64,000 nucleotides of DNA from Cyclobacteriaceae bacterium (GCA_028285445.1 JANQPQ010000052.1:1-64000); one strand, 5' to 3'; shown: positions 8,408-18,188, counted from the stretch's first letter. The notes: generated from the letters alone by a model not told the origin. Translations and numbers: made by a program.

Positions 8408-11400
8408 TTATAGACCAATGTTCAAGCCAAGGCTAACAGTCTTACTGATCGGAGTAACGGTGTTATAGAAACCGTTAATAGTTTGCTCCGGATCGAAGTG
8501 AAGATTGTCATCAGCTACCCAAGTCCAGAAGTTGTTCAACCTCACGTAAACCTGAACAGCGCGAAGACCTGTAGGGTCGATAAGCGTAGTTGGCAGATTG
8601 TAGCTAACATTTACAGTTCTCATTCTGATGAAGTCACCATCAAATAGGTATCTAGAAGAGTTCTGCGTGTTAGACGACTGGTTACCACCCCATCTCTGCT
8701 GAGGGAAGGTGGCGTTTTGACCAGGTTGTGTCCACCTGTTGTTGTGTGCATAGGTAGAAGTACTACGAGGAGTAAATCTTCCATCACCATGGATTACCCA
8801 ACCTGGGCCATCATATACGTAGCTACCAAATTGGTAGTTAAACTGCGTACTTAAAGTTACTCCTTTGTAGGTGGCGTTTAAGCTAAACGAACCATAGAAG
8901 TCAGGAGTAGCAGATTTACCTTGATAGTAACGTTCTGCCTGAGTGATATCATTGGTAGTTGCTGATTCAGTTGAATTAGTGTACCAAAGAGGATCTCCGT
9001 TTGTATCGTCAACTCCAGCCCATCCGAATAGATAGTATTCCTGGAAGTCTCTTCCTTCTTCTCTTCTCTTAGTTCCATCTAGGATTGAACTAGGAAGTTT
9101 TGTGATCTCATTCTTAAGGAAGGTAATGTTAGCAGAAAGGTCAACTTTTAGGTCGCCAGATTGCACAACAGTACCAGAAAGGTTCCACTCAGTACCTGAG
9201 TTCTTCATGTCACCAACGTTCTCTGTGATATCACGGAAACCGGTAGTTCCAGAAAGAGGTCTGTCAAGAATAAGGTCAGTAGATTCTCTTGTGAAATACT
9301 CGAAGCTGAAGTTCAAACGATTGTTGAATGCAGTCAGATCAAGACCTATGTTAGTGTTCTCAGCACTTTCCCAAGTTAGGTTTTCGTTCCTTGTTTGGTT
9401 CCAAAGTGCACCACCAACGCCGTCGTACTCAACGTTGAACGCATATAGTCCAGCCCATGCGAAGTTTCCGAAGCCATTGGCATTACCAACAACACCGTAA
9501 CTAGCTCTCAACTTCAAGAAGTTGATTGCAGAAATTCCTTGCATGAAACCTGCGTTGCTAAGTGTATAACCACCACCAACAGACCAGAATGTTCCCCATC
9601 TTTCGCTAGGACCGAATCGAGATGAACCATCTCTACGGATAGAAGCAGACAGGTAATAAGTTCCGTCGTAGTCGTAGTTAGTTCTTAGGAAATAAGAGTT
9701 GAATGCATACTCAGAAGTCTGATTTGAAGCACCAGTAGGGTTAGCCGCACTGGCCATGTTCTTCAAAGTAGGGTGAGAGAAACCTTCAGCAGTAGCTTCC
9801 AGGTTGATCTCTGTTACTTTCTGTGCTTCATAACCAAGAAGTGCATCAAAGTTATGTACATCGTTGAAAGTTTTTCCGTAAGTCAAAGTCTGCGTACCTA
9901 ACCAGTTAGTAAGATCAGTAGCGGCATCATTAACTGTACCACCTACGTTTCTACCATCTCCATATCTACCGTTAGAGAATATGTGCTCATCAACGTTGAT
10001 GATATCAAAACTCCAGGCAGACTTGAATGTCAGGTTCTCCATGATTTCATAAGAAGCAGAAAGGTTATTGATAATTCTGCTTTGCTTAAGCTCACGCTCA
10101 TCCTCAATCAAGTGTCCTACAGGGTTGTTTCCACCCATGAAGAATGAAGAGTGGTTTCCGTAGAATCTACCTTGGTCATCAAAAATAGGCACTGAAGGAG
10201 CCATCAGGTAAGCAAGATAAAATGGAGCTTGCCATCTTGTTCCGTCAGTAATACCTCTTTGATCAAAGAAAGTAAGGTTAAGATTGTTTGTGAACTGAAG
10301 CTTATCAGTAACGTTTGCACTCAAGTTAACTCTTGTGCTATAACGCTCGAATTTGTTATTAATAACAATTCCGTCCTGATCGAAGTAACCACCAGATACG
10401 AAGTACTTAAAGTTCTCAGTTCCACCTTGGAAACTAAGGTCGTACTGCGCGGTAGTTCCTTGCTGCTGGATAGACTCCAACCAGATGTTGTCTACACCAC
10501 CTGCAGCTGCTTCTGGGAATTGCTGAGCATAAAGAGCAGTGGCTTCAGCCAAAGTTCTTGAACCAGCATTCACATAGTTCTCTAGGAAACGCTCACGATA
10601 CTGAGATTCGTTAAGTCCTTCAAGAAGGTTGTCAAAAGCGATCTCAGACCAGCCATACTGAGTTTTGAAGTCAATTTTAGCTGCTCCGGCACTTCCAGAT
10701 TTGGTAGTAATAAGAATTACACCATTCGATGCTCTCGCGCCATAAATGGCAGTAGAGGCCGCATCTTTCAGTACAGTGATATTGGCAATATCATTAGGAT
10801 TGATAGAGTTAAGTACATCAGTACTTCTACCAAAGTTACCAAAATCAGTTTCTGAAAGAGATCCAGAAGTTACAGGTATACCGTCAACAACGTAAAGAGG
10901 CTCATTAGAAGCGTTGATCGATCCAATTCCTCGAATTCGAATCGAAACCGCCGCTCCTGGTGTACCATCTTGTGCTAACACCTGAACACCACCGGCAATT
11001 CCTTGCAGGGCATCCTTAAATGACGCCACTGGAATTGTTTCCAACTGCTTGGAGTCGATCGTGTTGATGGATCCGGTAAGGGCCTCTTTGGTTTTACTTC
11101 CGTAACCAACAACAACAACTTCAGAAAGTTGTGCAACGTCCGGAGACATTGTGATGTCAATTGTGTTACGGGAGCCGATTTCCTCTTCAATGGTTGTAAA
11201 ACCAATGAAAGAGAAAACCAAGGTACCACCAGTCGAAGGAACTACTATTCGATAGTTACCATCTACATCGGTGATTGCACCAGTAGAAGTACCTTTCAAA
11301 AGTACGTTAACCCCTGGTAAGCCGGTATCGTCCTCAGAAGAGAGAACTTTACCAGAAATCGTCCTATCCTGCGCCATGGCATTGAAAGAAACCAAGAGCA

Positions 11401-11434
11401 AGAAGGCTACAGAGTAAAGTAGAAACTTTCTCAT
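8408..11434 (-). CDS. SusC/RagA family TonB-linked outer membrane protein
   Basis: This 1008-residue receptor has a signal peptide (ending VSFNAMAQ, about residue 22) and a carboxypeptidase-D-like domain at about 25-105 (TISGKVLSSEDDTGLPGVNV). A plug domain with the SusC hallmarks follows: VVVVGYGSKTKEALTGSI, an IRIRGIGSIN motif, YVVDGIP, and TVLKDAASTAIYGARASNGV. The rest is a large barrel ending TVSLGLNIGL. It forms a TonB-driven import channel with the downstream SusD partner. Length and motif order fit a complete SusC. The 203-base upstream gap should hold the promoter, though I found only an imperfect -7 match there. No anti-sigma/ECF pair or hybrid sensor is adjacent, so the regulation typical of glycan loci is not visible. 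Confidence 0.96.
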   Translation of the reverse strand: MRKFLLYSVAFLLLVSFNAMAQDRTISGKVLSSEDDTGLPGVNVLLKGTSTGAITDVDGNYRIVVPSTGGTLVFSFIGFTTIEEEIGSRNTIDITMSPDVAQLSEVVVVGYGSKTKEALTGSINTIDSKQLETIPVASFKDALQGIAGGVQVLAQDGTPGAAVSIRIRGIGSINASNEPLYVVDGIPVTSGSLSETDFGNFGRSTDVLNSINPNDIANITVLKDAASTAIYGARASNGVILITTKSGSAGAAKIDFKTQYGWSEIAFDNLLEGLNESQYRERFLENYVNAGSRTLAEATALYAQQFPEAAAGGVDNIWLESIQQQGTTAQYDLSFQGGTENFKYFVSGGYFDQDGIVINNKFERYSTRVNLSANVTDKLQFTNNLNLTFFDQRGITDGTRWQAPFYLAYLMAPSVPIFDDQGRFYGNHSSFFMGGNNPVGHLIEDERELKQSRIINNLSASYEIMENLTFKSAWSFDIINVDEHIFSNGRYGDGRNVGGTVNDAATDLTNWLGTQTLTYGKTFNDVHNFDALLGYEAQKVTEINLEATAEGFSHPTLKNMASAANPTGASNQTSEYAFNSYFLRTNYDYDGTYYLSASIRRDGSSRFGPSERWGTFWSVGGGYTLSNAGFMQGISAINFLKLRASYGVVGNANGFGNFAWAGLYAFNVEYDGVGGALWNQTRNENLTWESAENTNIGLDLTAFNNRLNFSFEYFTRESTDLILDRPLSGTTGFRDITENVGDMKNSGTEWNLSGTVVQSGDLKVDLSANITFLKNEITKLPSSILDGTKRREEGRDFQEYYLFGWAGVDDTNGDPLWYTNSTESATTNDITQAERYYQGKSATPDFYGSFSLNATYKGVTLSTQFNYQFGSYVYDGPGWVIHGDGRFTPRSTSTYAHNNRWTQPGQNATFPQQRWGGNQSSNTQNSSRYLFDGDFIRMRTVNVSYNLPTTLIDPTGLRAVQVYVRLNNFWTWVADDNLHFDPEQTINGFYNTVTPISKTVSLGLNIGL

Positions 11435-11637
11435 AAAGGCTTAGTTTTAGTTAAGAATTAATTTTAAGAAAATGACTGTATCAGAAAGATAGCTAATTGG
11501 GGCTATTCTTATGACTGATAAATCACCTTTTCTACAACTTTAAGTTAGTAAAATGACATATTTCCTCCAAAAAGGGGGATAGTTTCTGTGCAAAATACCT
11601 AACTTTTATGATGAATGGTACGTTAAGCTGACGGCAA

Positions 11638-12735
11638 TTAACCGTCAGATCCCCCCGTAAATATGTCAGGGCTGGGAAAAATGGCTGCCCAACTGAACCA
11701 ATAGCCCATGTAAGAGTGTGTGGGCGTTAATTTATTGCCCATTCGGGGGCCGGAAACTGCCTCACCAAAGATATTCCAACGGTTTCCTTCATTATCTTCC
11801 AAAATCACTTCTCCGCCATTTTGAACCGGCCTGAATTCAAGATTTTCCCCTGTAGAGTTGGGATCAATAAAAGACACAATAAAGTTGCGGTCTGCATCCC
11901 CCACTATCAAAAGGTCATTACTACCGAAAAAGTCAATCAACAATTGCGTGCCGGAGTCTTCAAAATTTGAAAAAGGATAAACCCGAGCTTGGTCACCATC
12001 GATGATACCATGCACTCGTTCGTGCTTAGGCATCCTGTCATCTTCTGGCGTAGCTGGAAACAAAGGGTTGGCGTTGGGGTCTACTAGTGAAGAAAAAGGC
12101 AGGTTATTATAATCACGGTCAAATCCTGTATCTGTTGATTGTACCAACGACTGCGGGTACATAGACTTCCAGTTTGCCCAAGTAGTTTCTACAACTGTTA
12201 TATTGTCAACCTCCTCGCATATCAGCGAACCATTGACACTCTCAGAAAGCATCTGGGCCCAGTTGTTGCCGGTCAGTCGGTCATACATAATCAGGTTGGA
12301 ATTATAGAGCAATCCGGCCACTCCGAATGTCGTCACCTCACCGTTAATAGTGCGGTCCCAGGTTAGTGCTGTTCCGGTAAGAGGGCATAGACTAACTGTA
12401 ACCGGCATACCGCCGATGGTCTCATTCGACACTTCATGCAAATCGAGGATACGGTGTGAATATGCCCTGATATCTCCATTAATATTGATTCCTATAACTA
12501 GCTCATTATCAGTTAAAAAGCTTACCTGACTTGCAGAAATAAATGTAGAGTTTTCAATTGAGGGAATTATATCTCTGCCGCCAGCATCTTGAACCTTAAC
12601 TAAATCTACTGCCCAGCCATTTACCACCTTACCGGGGCTAGGCCCAGGACCGGGACCAGGGCCTGGTGTACCATCATCTTCGTCGCAACTAACAAGGATG
12701 ATTACCAACAAGAAGTAGGTTGCTAATTTCTTCAT
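11638..12735 (-). CDS. DUF3179 domain lipoprotein
   Basis: This 365-residue predicted lipoprotein has a short signal peptide with lipobox (LLVIILVSCDEDDG, Cys17), an unusual Gly-Pro linker at residues 23-35, and then a DUF3179 domain. The DUF3179 hallmark is visible around residues 85-130: ELVIGININGDIRAYSHRIL, then HEVSNETIGGMPVTVSLCPL and TGTALTWDR. DUF3179 proteins are secreted proteins of unknown biochemical function, with a conserved Cys in the SLCPLTGTA motif. The start overlaps the stop of the upstream beta-barrel gene by four bases (ATGA), so the two products are made together and probably act together in the envelope. A 7-bp hairpin overlaps the stop codon but lacks a U-tract. Confidence 0.85.
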   Translation of the reverse strand: MKKLATYFLLVIILVSCDEDDGTPGPGPGPGPSPGKVVNGWAVDLVKVQDAGGRDIIPSIENSTFISASQVSFLTDNELVIGININGDIRAYSHRILDLHEVSNETIGGMPVTVSLCPLTGTALTWDRTINGEVTTFGVAGLLYNSNLIMYDRLTGNNWAQMLSESVNGSLICEEVDNITVVETTWANWKSMYPQSLVQSTDTGFDRDYNNLPFSSLVDPNANPLFPATPEDDRMPKHERVHGIIDGDQARVYPFSNFEDSGTQLLIDFFGSNDLLIVGDADRNFIVSFIDPNSTGENLEFRPVQNGGEVILEDNEGNRWNIFGEAVSGPRMGNKLTPTHSYMGYWFSWAAIFPSPDIFTGGSDG

Positions 12736-13715
12736 TTGAACTCCGGCGCGATTAGATCAGACTTCTTAGTGAAAACATAATAGAACCCGGTATTTATACG
12801 ATAACTCGGTGTTAGTTGGGAGCCCTGCAAATAGCTGTATAAAGGAAGATCCATACTGAATTGGAACGAGAGGTTGTTGCTGATAGAATAGCTAACGCTG
12901 GGAATTAGAAAAACCCACTCTCCTCCTGTGTTCTCCTGTTTCTGACCCTGATTCTTATCGCGAGCCGCTACCCGGTACCTGAGAGCCAGGGAAGGATCCA
13001 GAATAAGACGGCCAATATTGATACGGTCTGAGAGGCCAACATCAAGTCTCATATTATCTCCCAATTCATATCGCAACGACCCTAAGTAACTCGGGTTTGT
13101 ACCGGTTGACTGGTAAGTACCTGTACTAAAAAGAACCAGTGATGGTCGAAAGCTAAACTGATGGAGGTAATTGGCCCAAAAAACCGCATCCCAGGCACCA
13201 CTACCTGGTTGCATGTCGGCATTTAACGTAATTCCTTGTTCATTCTGAAGATCGGTAGGACCCGTTGGCAACTTAGGGCCAGCCCCCAACGTCAAGATTC
13301 TGGAGTTGTTAAGTGGATTAGTTATCCGGTACCTGAATAGGATAACCACATCGCCGATGCCATTACTGTAATTGAAAGTTTCCGGGAAGTTAAGTGGTGT
13401 AATGCGTCTTTCTTGCCTCACAAAACTTACCAGGGAATTTATAGATAGGCGACTGTTAACGTTGAAACCTGCGCTGAGTAGGACTGAATGTGTCTTCCGT
13501 TCACGAGAGTTGTCGTTAAGCGTTCTATCTCCGTCCTTGAAAGTTCTTAGCGTGTTGAGGTCGTAGTTCAATGCAAGTTGCCAACGAGCAGCCCCATCTA
13601 CGGGCAACCCCACATTTGCCGATATGGGAACACCACCAGAGCAGCAAGTTTGGGCCAGAGCAGGTATCAAAGCTGCAAATATGGCTAGTGAGCCTAGAAG
13701 AAGTCTTCCTTTCAT
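12732..13715 (-). CDS. secreted beta-barrel (MetA-pathway/transporter-like) outer membrane protein
   Basis: This 327-residue protein has a clear signal peptide (MKGRLLLGSLAIFAALIPALAQ) followed by TCCSGG and then alternating hydrophobic/polar strands throughout, ending YVFTKKSDLIAPEFK. The pattern fits an outer-membrane beta-barrel of the kind often labelled transporter or phenol-degradation MetA-like. I chose ATG 13715, since the longer frame would need a TTG at 13727 and adds a poor N-terminus. The CC pair right after the cleavage site and the four-base overlap with the DUF3179 gene are notable; the pair may form one envelope function, perhaps related to metal or small-molecule handling, which is speculation. 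Confidence 0.7.
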   Translation of the reverse strand: MKGRLLLGSLAIFAALIPALAQTCCSGGVPISANVGLPVDGAARWQLALNYDLNTLRTFKDGDRTLNDNSRERKTHSVLLSAGFNVNSRLSINSLVSFVRQERRITPLNFPETFNYSNGIGDVVILFRYRITNPLNNSRILTLGAGPKLPTGPTDLQNEQGITLNADMQPGSGAWDAVFWANYLHQFSFRPSLVLFSTGTYQSTGTNPSYLGSLRYELGDNMRLDVGLSDRINIGRLILDPSLALRYRVAARDKNQGQKQENTGGEWVFLIPSVSYSISNNLSFQFSMDLPLYSYLQGSQLTPSYRINTGFYYVFTKKSDLIAPEFK

Positions 13716-13801
13716 ACCAGGATGCAATTCACCTACTACAACTATCCGTTACCTCTTAAAGTTCACCAAATAACCTCTGTTAATCAAATATTTAGCTGGA
13801 G

Positions 13802-14101
13802 CTACTTAAGATCATACAAGCAAGCCTCAACAACATCTCTCATCATTTCTCGGTTGGAAAGCTGTTCTGTGGCAATGAGGTATGAATCCTTCGCACCCTC
13901 ATAAGCAGGCTGCTTAGCGCAGATGTTTTCAAGGATGTTTTGAGTTCCCGGGGTAATTTTGATGAACAGACAGTCATCGCAAATAGTGCCCACAACTTTG
14001 TCATGGAAATAGAGAACATACTCCCCGAACATGGCTCGCACACGGGTGCCCTCTCCTATCGCAGACATAATCTGCTCTGTGGTTTCCTTCTTAGTTGCCA
14101 T
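13802..14101 (-). CDS. TfoX/Sxy N-terminal domain protein
   Basis: This 99-residue protein carries only the TfoX N-terminal domain (RVRAMFGEYVLYFHDKVVGTICDDCLFIKIT), with no C-terminal helix-hairpin domain. Such stand-alone TfoX_N proteins are widespread in Bacteroidota; the domain is part of the competence activator Sxy in Gammaproteobacteria, but a competence role should not be assumed here. I set the start at ATG 14101; a TTG at 14104 directly in front is also in frame. The start lies just after the TAA of the M81 gene (TAATTGATG), so it is likely translated from the same mRNA. Confidence 0.85.
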   Translation of the reverse strand: MATKKETTEQIMSAIGEGTRVRAMFGEYVLYFHDKVVGTICDDCLFIKITPGTQNILENICAKQPAYEGAKDSYLIATEQLSNREMMRDVVEACLYDLK

Positions 14102-14104
14102 CAA

Positions 14105-15655
14105 TTACTTCTCACTATATGGGTAGAGTTTGCTAAGGTCCACATTCTGATAATCAAGAGCATCTAACCTGGTTGTGCCGAACCAGGCTCCCGGGGCATC
14201 TACGACCATTACAGTCTTGGCATAGCCGGTTTCATCAAAACCTCTTCTAAAATGAACTCTTGAATTGGTTACAAAAACATCAAAGTCATCCGGGTTGATA
14301 CCACCAAACTCGAGTTGAGAGACATAAATTATCTGCTCGTAAGCCGGCACAATAACCACAACGTTGTTGTTTTCCATCTCTATTACTGCCACCTCTTCGT
14401 AGCCCCACTGCTCCCCAAAGTACTTGATAGTACCAGTAATCTGCACAGGTGTGCCGGCTTGCTCGCCAGTAAAGCCACCAACCGGCATATCAAAACTGTC
14501 ACCAGCCTTCGCTTCAGAGGTCTTAAGTTGCTCTAATACGTTTTCGTCTCTAAGTGCGGTATAAAGTATATTCTCTACTCCTTTCGCCAGTAGTTCTTTA
14601 AGAATCCATGTGGCATCCCCGGGTCTATCAGAATAGTCACCCAGAGCAACCGGTGTTTGACCGGCGGCAATTGCTTCTACTGTGCGCTGCGCGGCAACAT
14701 CAGGCATAGGGTAATCTCTGTTAACAAATGGGTCCCTCACGCGCCAGAAAAACTCATTCATGTCATCAGCAATACTATCGGCAAGGTTTTGATCATTATT
14801 AGTCATCACATGCACGGTGGCCCCTACATCCGGAACATCCGACCAGGGAAAACCAAAAAACACGCTAACGAACACCTCAGCATGCCTTGCTTCCCAACGC
14901 CTGGCACGCTCCATAATGTCCATAGCAGGAGATTGGCCTGTCCACTGCACAACTGTGGGAGTAATAATGCCAGGTTTCCTGGTAGCCTTAGTGGCCTGGT
15001 ATTCACCCTTCATAATTTGTCTCATATAGTGAGCGGCTCTTTCACCTTGTAGGTAGGAATCATAATGTGGGAATCTTTTGGTAACAAAAGCGCCATCAGC
15101 CCATTGCAGAAACTCCTGATCTTCATTGCCATGCAAATCGAAGGTACCGACAATGGGCACCTCATCTCCTACTACCTCTCGCACTCTCTTGGCGATCTCA
15201 GCTTCGGGCCTGGGAATATTTCTTACTGCCATGGCTCCGTGAAGTGCCAGGTAGACGCCATCAACTGGCATGTTGTTGCGGAGGTCTTCCAACATCAATC
15301 CCATTAAATGGTCGAAGCTCTCTTCTGTATTCCAACTACGGGATGACCCACCAAATACTCCAGCCGGGGATCGCAACCCAATCAGTTCAATATCCCCTAT
15401 ATCTCGGGCCCTTTTTACAAAGCCTCTAATATATCCCCCGGAATTCAGCACCTCCTCCCCACTTAAGATATCCCTTAATTTGGTCCAATCTTCAATTTCC
15501 GTGTCACCACCCGGACAGAAGGTGCAGGTTTCATGAGAGTATCGTAGCACGGCTACTTTGTACTTTTTAGCCTCTTGTTGGTTTGAATTGGTGGTACAGC
15601 CTGAAATAATTAGGATCAGGCTTACTGCAAGCAGATTAAAGAGTCGTTCCAGCAT
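14105..15655 (-). CDS. M81 family (MlrC-like) metallopeptidase lipoprotein
   Basis: This 516-residue protein has a signal peptide with lipobox (LILIISGCTTNS, Cys20), so it is probably anchored in the envelope. The M81/MlrC N-terminal signature follows (VLRYSHETCTFCPGGDTEIE), then VPIVGTFDLHGN with metal-ligand-type Asp and His, and the MlrC C-terminal domain at about 330-510 (YSDRPGDATWILKELLAKG). MlrC of Sphingomonas hydrolyses linearised microcystin products, but most homologues have unknown substrates, probably small or modified peptides. Most M81 proteins are cytoplasmic, so the lipoprotein signal is a variation. TfoX_N follows in the same transcript. Confidence 0.88.
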   Translation of the reverse strand: MLERLFNLLAVSLILIISGCTTNSNQQEAKKYKVAVLRYSHETCTFCPGGDTEIEDWTKLRDILSGEEVLNSGGYIRGFVKRARDIGDIELIGLRSPAGVFGGSSRSWNTEESFDHLMGLMLEDLRNNMPVDGVYLALHGAMAVRNIPRPEAEIAKRVREVVGDEVPIVGTFDLHGNEDQEFLQWADGAFVTKRFPHYDSYLQGERAAHYMRQIMKGEYQATKATRKPGIITPTVVQWTGQSPAMDIMERARRWEARHAEVFVSVFFGFPWSDVPDVGATVHVMTNNDQNLADSIADDMNEFFWRVRDPFVNRDYPMPDVAAQRTVEAIAAGQTPVALGDYSDRPGDATWILKELLAKGVENILYTALRDENVLEQLKTSEAKAGDSFDMPVGGFTGEQAGTPVQITGTIKYFGEQWGYEEVAVIEMENNNVVVIVPAYEQIIYVSQLEFGGINPDDFDVFVTNSRVHFRRGFDETGYAKTVMVVDAPGAWFGTTRLDALDYQNVDLSKLYPYSEK

Positions 15656-15750
15656 AGTTGTTTCGTTTAGGTTCAGCCAATGCTTACGGCCAACGGCAAC
15701 AATTTACCAGAACTAATCCAGAAATGAAACGAGATTTCTTATAGGCAGTA

Positions 15751-18108
15751 CTACTCTGTTCTTAAGCCTTCGGTTGGATTTGAAGTTACAACTTTAAAGA
15801 CCTTCAATCCCAAGGTTAGAATTATGGTTGCCATAATTGCCAACACGGCGGCGATCACAGGTAAAATAGTTATCGGCTGGTGGTACGCGTACAACTGATC
15901 AAAGACTGCACTCAAGCCGAAATGACCCAATGGCGCCCCTACAGCTAATGCAATGGCCAACAACAGGTAGAAGTGTGAACCGACTGACCTGACCAATGCC
16001 AGGGTGTTAGCTCCGAGTACTTTGCGTATACTAAACTCGCGTGCACGACCGGCTACATTAAGAGCAACCAATCCAAATAGCCCAAAACATGAAAGCCCCA
16101 GTGCAAACACGCCAACTACAGCCATCAAAGTAGCTTGTCCATCCAGATTGTCAAAATAGCTATTGAAAAGATCTTTTTGATACCTTCCGGAATAGGGGCG
16201 GTCGGGAAAAATGGATGCCCAAATCTCCGAAGTACGGGCAAACAGTTCACTGCTGCTGCCAGCTACGCCCTCAGCTACCAAATAGCGATAACTGTTGTCG
16301 GGAGCGAGCCGAAGGAAGGCAGGCTCAACTAACTCATAGAAAGTGTCGTAGTGAAAATCCTCCAACACTCCAATAACTTGATACTGCGCGCTATCGTGGG
16401 TTACCAACTGCCCAACGGCCCCATCCCACCCCATACGATTTACAAAAGATTCATTAACCACTACTTTTTGCTGGTCAGAAATGATATCACCCTGAAAAGA
16501 TCTTCCCTCTTTAAGCCGCAAGCCCATTGTTTCTATATATCCTACCCCGATGTCTAGCCTTCTTGTTTCAAGCTTTTTGCCTGGCGTTTCGACTACAGAA
16601 GTTGCTACCCGAATGCCCAGGTGATGCGCGCTCGAAGCAATTGATTTTATTGTTGCTTCCTGCTCCAAACGTTGCTTTAGTAGTTGATATGAAGCGCTAT
16701 CATCTACCTGCACCAGAAATCTATCTTGCTGACTATAGCCCCAGTCCAACTGTCGCTGATACCTCGCATTTTGCCATCCTAAAATTCCACTTAGTACAGT
16801 AACACAGGCCAGAACATATTGCACTGTTAGAAAAGACTTTGTTAGCATATTTTTCTTGCCAAATTTTAAAGAGCCTCTAAAGATCTGAGCCGGTTGATAC
16901 CGAGAAATAAATATTGCAGGATAGGCACCGGAAGCTATTGCGGTTATCAGAAGAACTCCCGCCAGGAAAAGATAAAAAACTGGCTCGTTGGCATCCACAT
17001 ACATGGAAATACCAAAAATACCATTGAAGCCAGGTATAAAAACCAATATGCCAAGGAAGGTACCCATAATTAGAGCCACAGCAGATAGTGTCAGGTTTTC
17101 GATCATAAACTGCGTAACCAGTTTTTTGCGAGTTCCTCCAATCACTTTGCGCAACGCGATCTCCTTCAGTCGCCTTGATGCTGATGATATGGCTATGTTC
17201 AGGTAGTTGACACATGCCAAAGCCAGCATCAACAAACTAACTATTATAAGAAAAGTGGTACCGCCGGTGTCTGCTTCACGAGAAATATCCCAACGAATGT
17301 CTTTGGAGCGATAGTATAGGTTTGAGAGCACTTCAAATCCAAATTCCTCCACCTGCCAATCTGGTTGTGACGCAATTATATTGTCAATAAACCTACTGCT
17401 GCCCTCTTTGATCAACGATACATCTTCCTGACTATCTACCTCAATGAAAGTAGCGGTGATGTTTCGAGACCAGTCGCTCTGATCCCAGTCTTTATAAACT
17501 AGATTAAGCAATTGATAATTGGTGAGAAATGTAAACCGATAGCTGGTGCTCATCGGCCGGAAACTTACAACCCCAACTACTTGTAGCTCTACCGGTTCAT
17601 CCCCAAACCGCATTACCACCTTTTCCCCAACAGGGTTCCCTTGCCCAAAGTACTTTTCGGCAACTCTGTTATTAATAATTACATCATGGCTTCCCGTTAA
17701 CTCGCCGTTTCCTGCAACCACCTCAAAATCAAACATCTGAAGAAATGCAGGATCTGCCATCCTTGTCCGTTCATTAAAAGTCTTTTCATTCCTACTAACC
17801 ACCACGCTTTGGTCATAAATCCGGGTCATGTTTTTTACCTGGGGAAAGGTCTCCAGCAGTTCTGGCCCAATTGGAGCGGGAGCTATACCAAACCACGAGT
17901 CTGTACCATCGCGGTTAACTTTGCTGGTGAGCATATAAATACTATCCCCTTTAGTGTGTTGGCTTTCCCTGGTCAACTCAATGGTTAAGTACGAATACGC
18001 TACCATACAAGTACCAATAGCCACAGCAAGACCGGTTACATTAATGAAAGATGAAAGCGTGTGCTTCTGGAGATTACGGAGTGAAACCTTTATGAAATTA
18101 TAGAACAT
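15751..18108 (-). CDS. FtsX/MacB-type ABC permease without prefix domain
   Basis: This 785-residue protein begins directly at the permease core (MFYNFIKVSLRNLQKHTLSS), has a first membrane helix near residues 21-43, a periplasmic MacB_PCD-like domain, and two FtsX domains. The first FtsX carries ISSASRRLKEIALRKVIGGT and the second VAGRAREFSIRKVLGANTLA. The protein ends in four-helix bundles and the usual NPTEGLRTE tail. It has no prefix domain and no PadR of its own. It lies 80 bases downstream of the prefix-permease gene, with a terminator-like hairpin in between, so it may be expressed by read-through or from its own promoter. The start coincides with the internal ATG of the prefixed paralogues. 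No ATPase is nearby; the substrate is unknown. Confidence 0.92.
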   Translation of the reverse strand: MFYNFIKVSLRNLQKHTLSSFINVTGLAVAIGTCMVAYSYLTIELTRESQHTKGDSIYMLTSKVNRDGTDSWFGIAPAPIGPELLETFPQVKNMTRIYDQSVVVSRNEKTFNERTRMADPAFLQMFDFEVVAGNGELTGSHDVIINNRVAEKYFGQGNPVGEKVVMRFGDEPVELQVVGVVSFRPMSTSYRFTFLTNYQLLNLVYKDWDQSDWSRNITATFIEVDSQEDVSLIKEGSSRFIDNIIASQPDWQVEEFGFEVLSNLYYRSKDIRWDISREADTGGTTFLIIVSLLMLALACVNYLNIAISSASRRLKEIALRKVIGGTRKKLVTQFMIENLTLSAVALIMGTFLGILVFIPGFNGIFGISMYVDANEPVFYLFLAGVLLITAIASGAYPAIFISRYQPAQIFRGSLKFGKKNMLTKSFLTVQYVLACVTVLSGILGWQNARYQRQLDWGYSQQDRFLVQVDDSASYQLLKQRLEQEATIKSIASSAHHLGIRVATSVVETPGKKLETRRLDIGVGYIETMGLRLKEGRSFQGDIISDQQKVVVNESFVNRMGWDGAVGQLVTHDSAQYQVIGVLEDFHYDTFYELVEPAFLRLAPDNSYRYLVAEGVAGSSSELFARTSEIWASIFPDRPYSGRYQKDLFNSYFDNLDGQATLMAVVGVFALGLSCFGLFGLVALNVAGRAREFSIRKVLGANTLALVRSVGSHFYLLLAIALAVGAPLGHFGLSAVFDQLYAYHQPITILPVIAAVLAIMATIILTLGLKVFKVVTSNPTEGLRTE

Positions 18109-18134
18109 GGTTAGTAGTTTTTTTGCTTAGATGC

Positions 18135-18167
18135 AAAAAGAAGGCTGCAGGTTTCAAGCCACAGCCT
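18135..18167 (-). terminator. probable intrinsic terminator or attenuator between two permease genes
   Basis: On the minus strand AGGCTG (18162-18167) pairs with CAGCCT (18142-18147), extended by GG/CC inside with small bulges, and is followed by a short U-rich run (A-tract 18135-18139). It sits between the prefix-permease stop (18189) and the next permease start (18108). It could reduce read-through rather than block it fully. Confidence 0.5.
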
Positions 18168-18188
18168 CTAAACTACCGGTTAATTTCT

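Noticed and set aside
11628..11648. 7-bp hairpin (CTGACGG / CCGTCAG) overlapping the DUF3179 stop codon
   Set aside because: No U-tract follows on the minus strand, so I do not call it a terminator.
13716..13727. TTG start (13727) for the beta-barrel gene
   Set aside because: ATG 13715 gives a clean signal peptide, so the longer form is unlikely.
13802..14101. A natural-competence role for the TfoX-domain protein
   Set aside because: Only the N-terminal domain is present and no competence genes are nearby.
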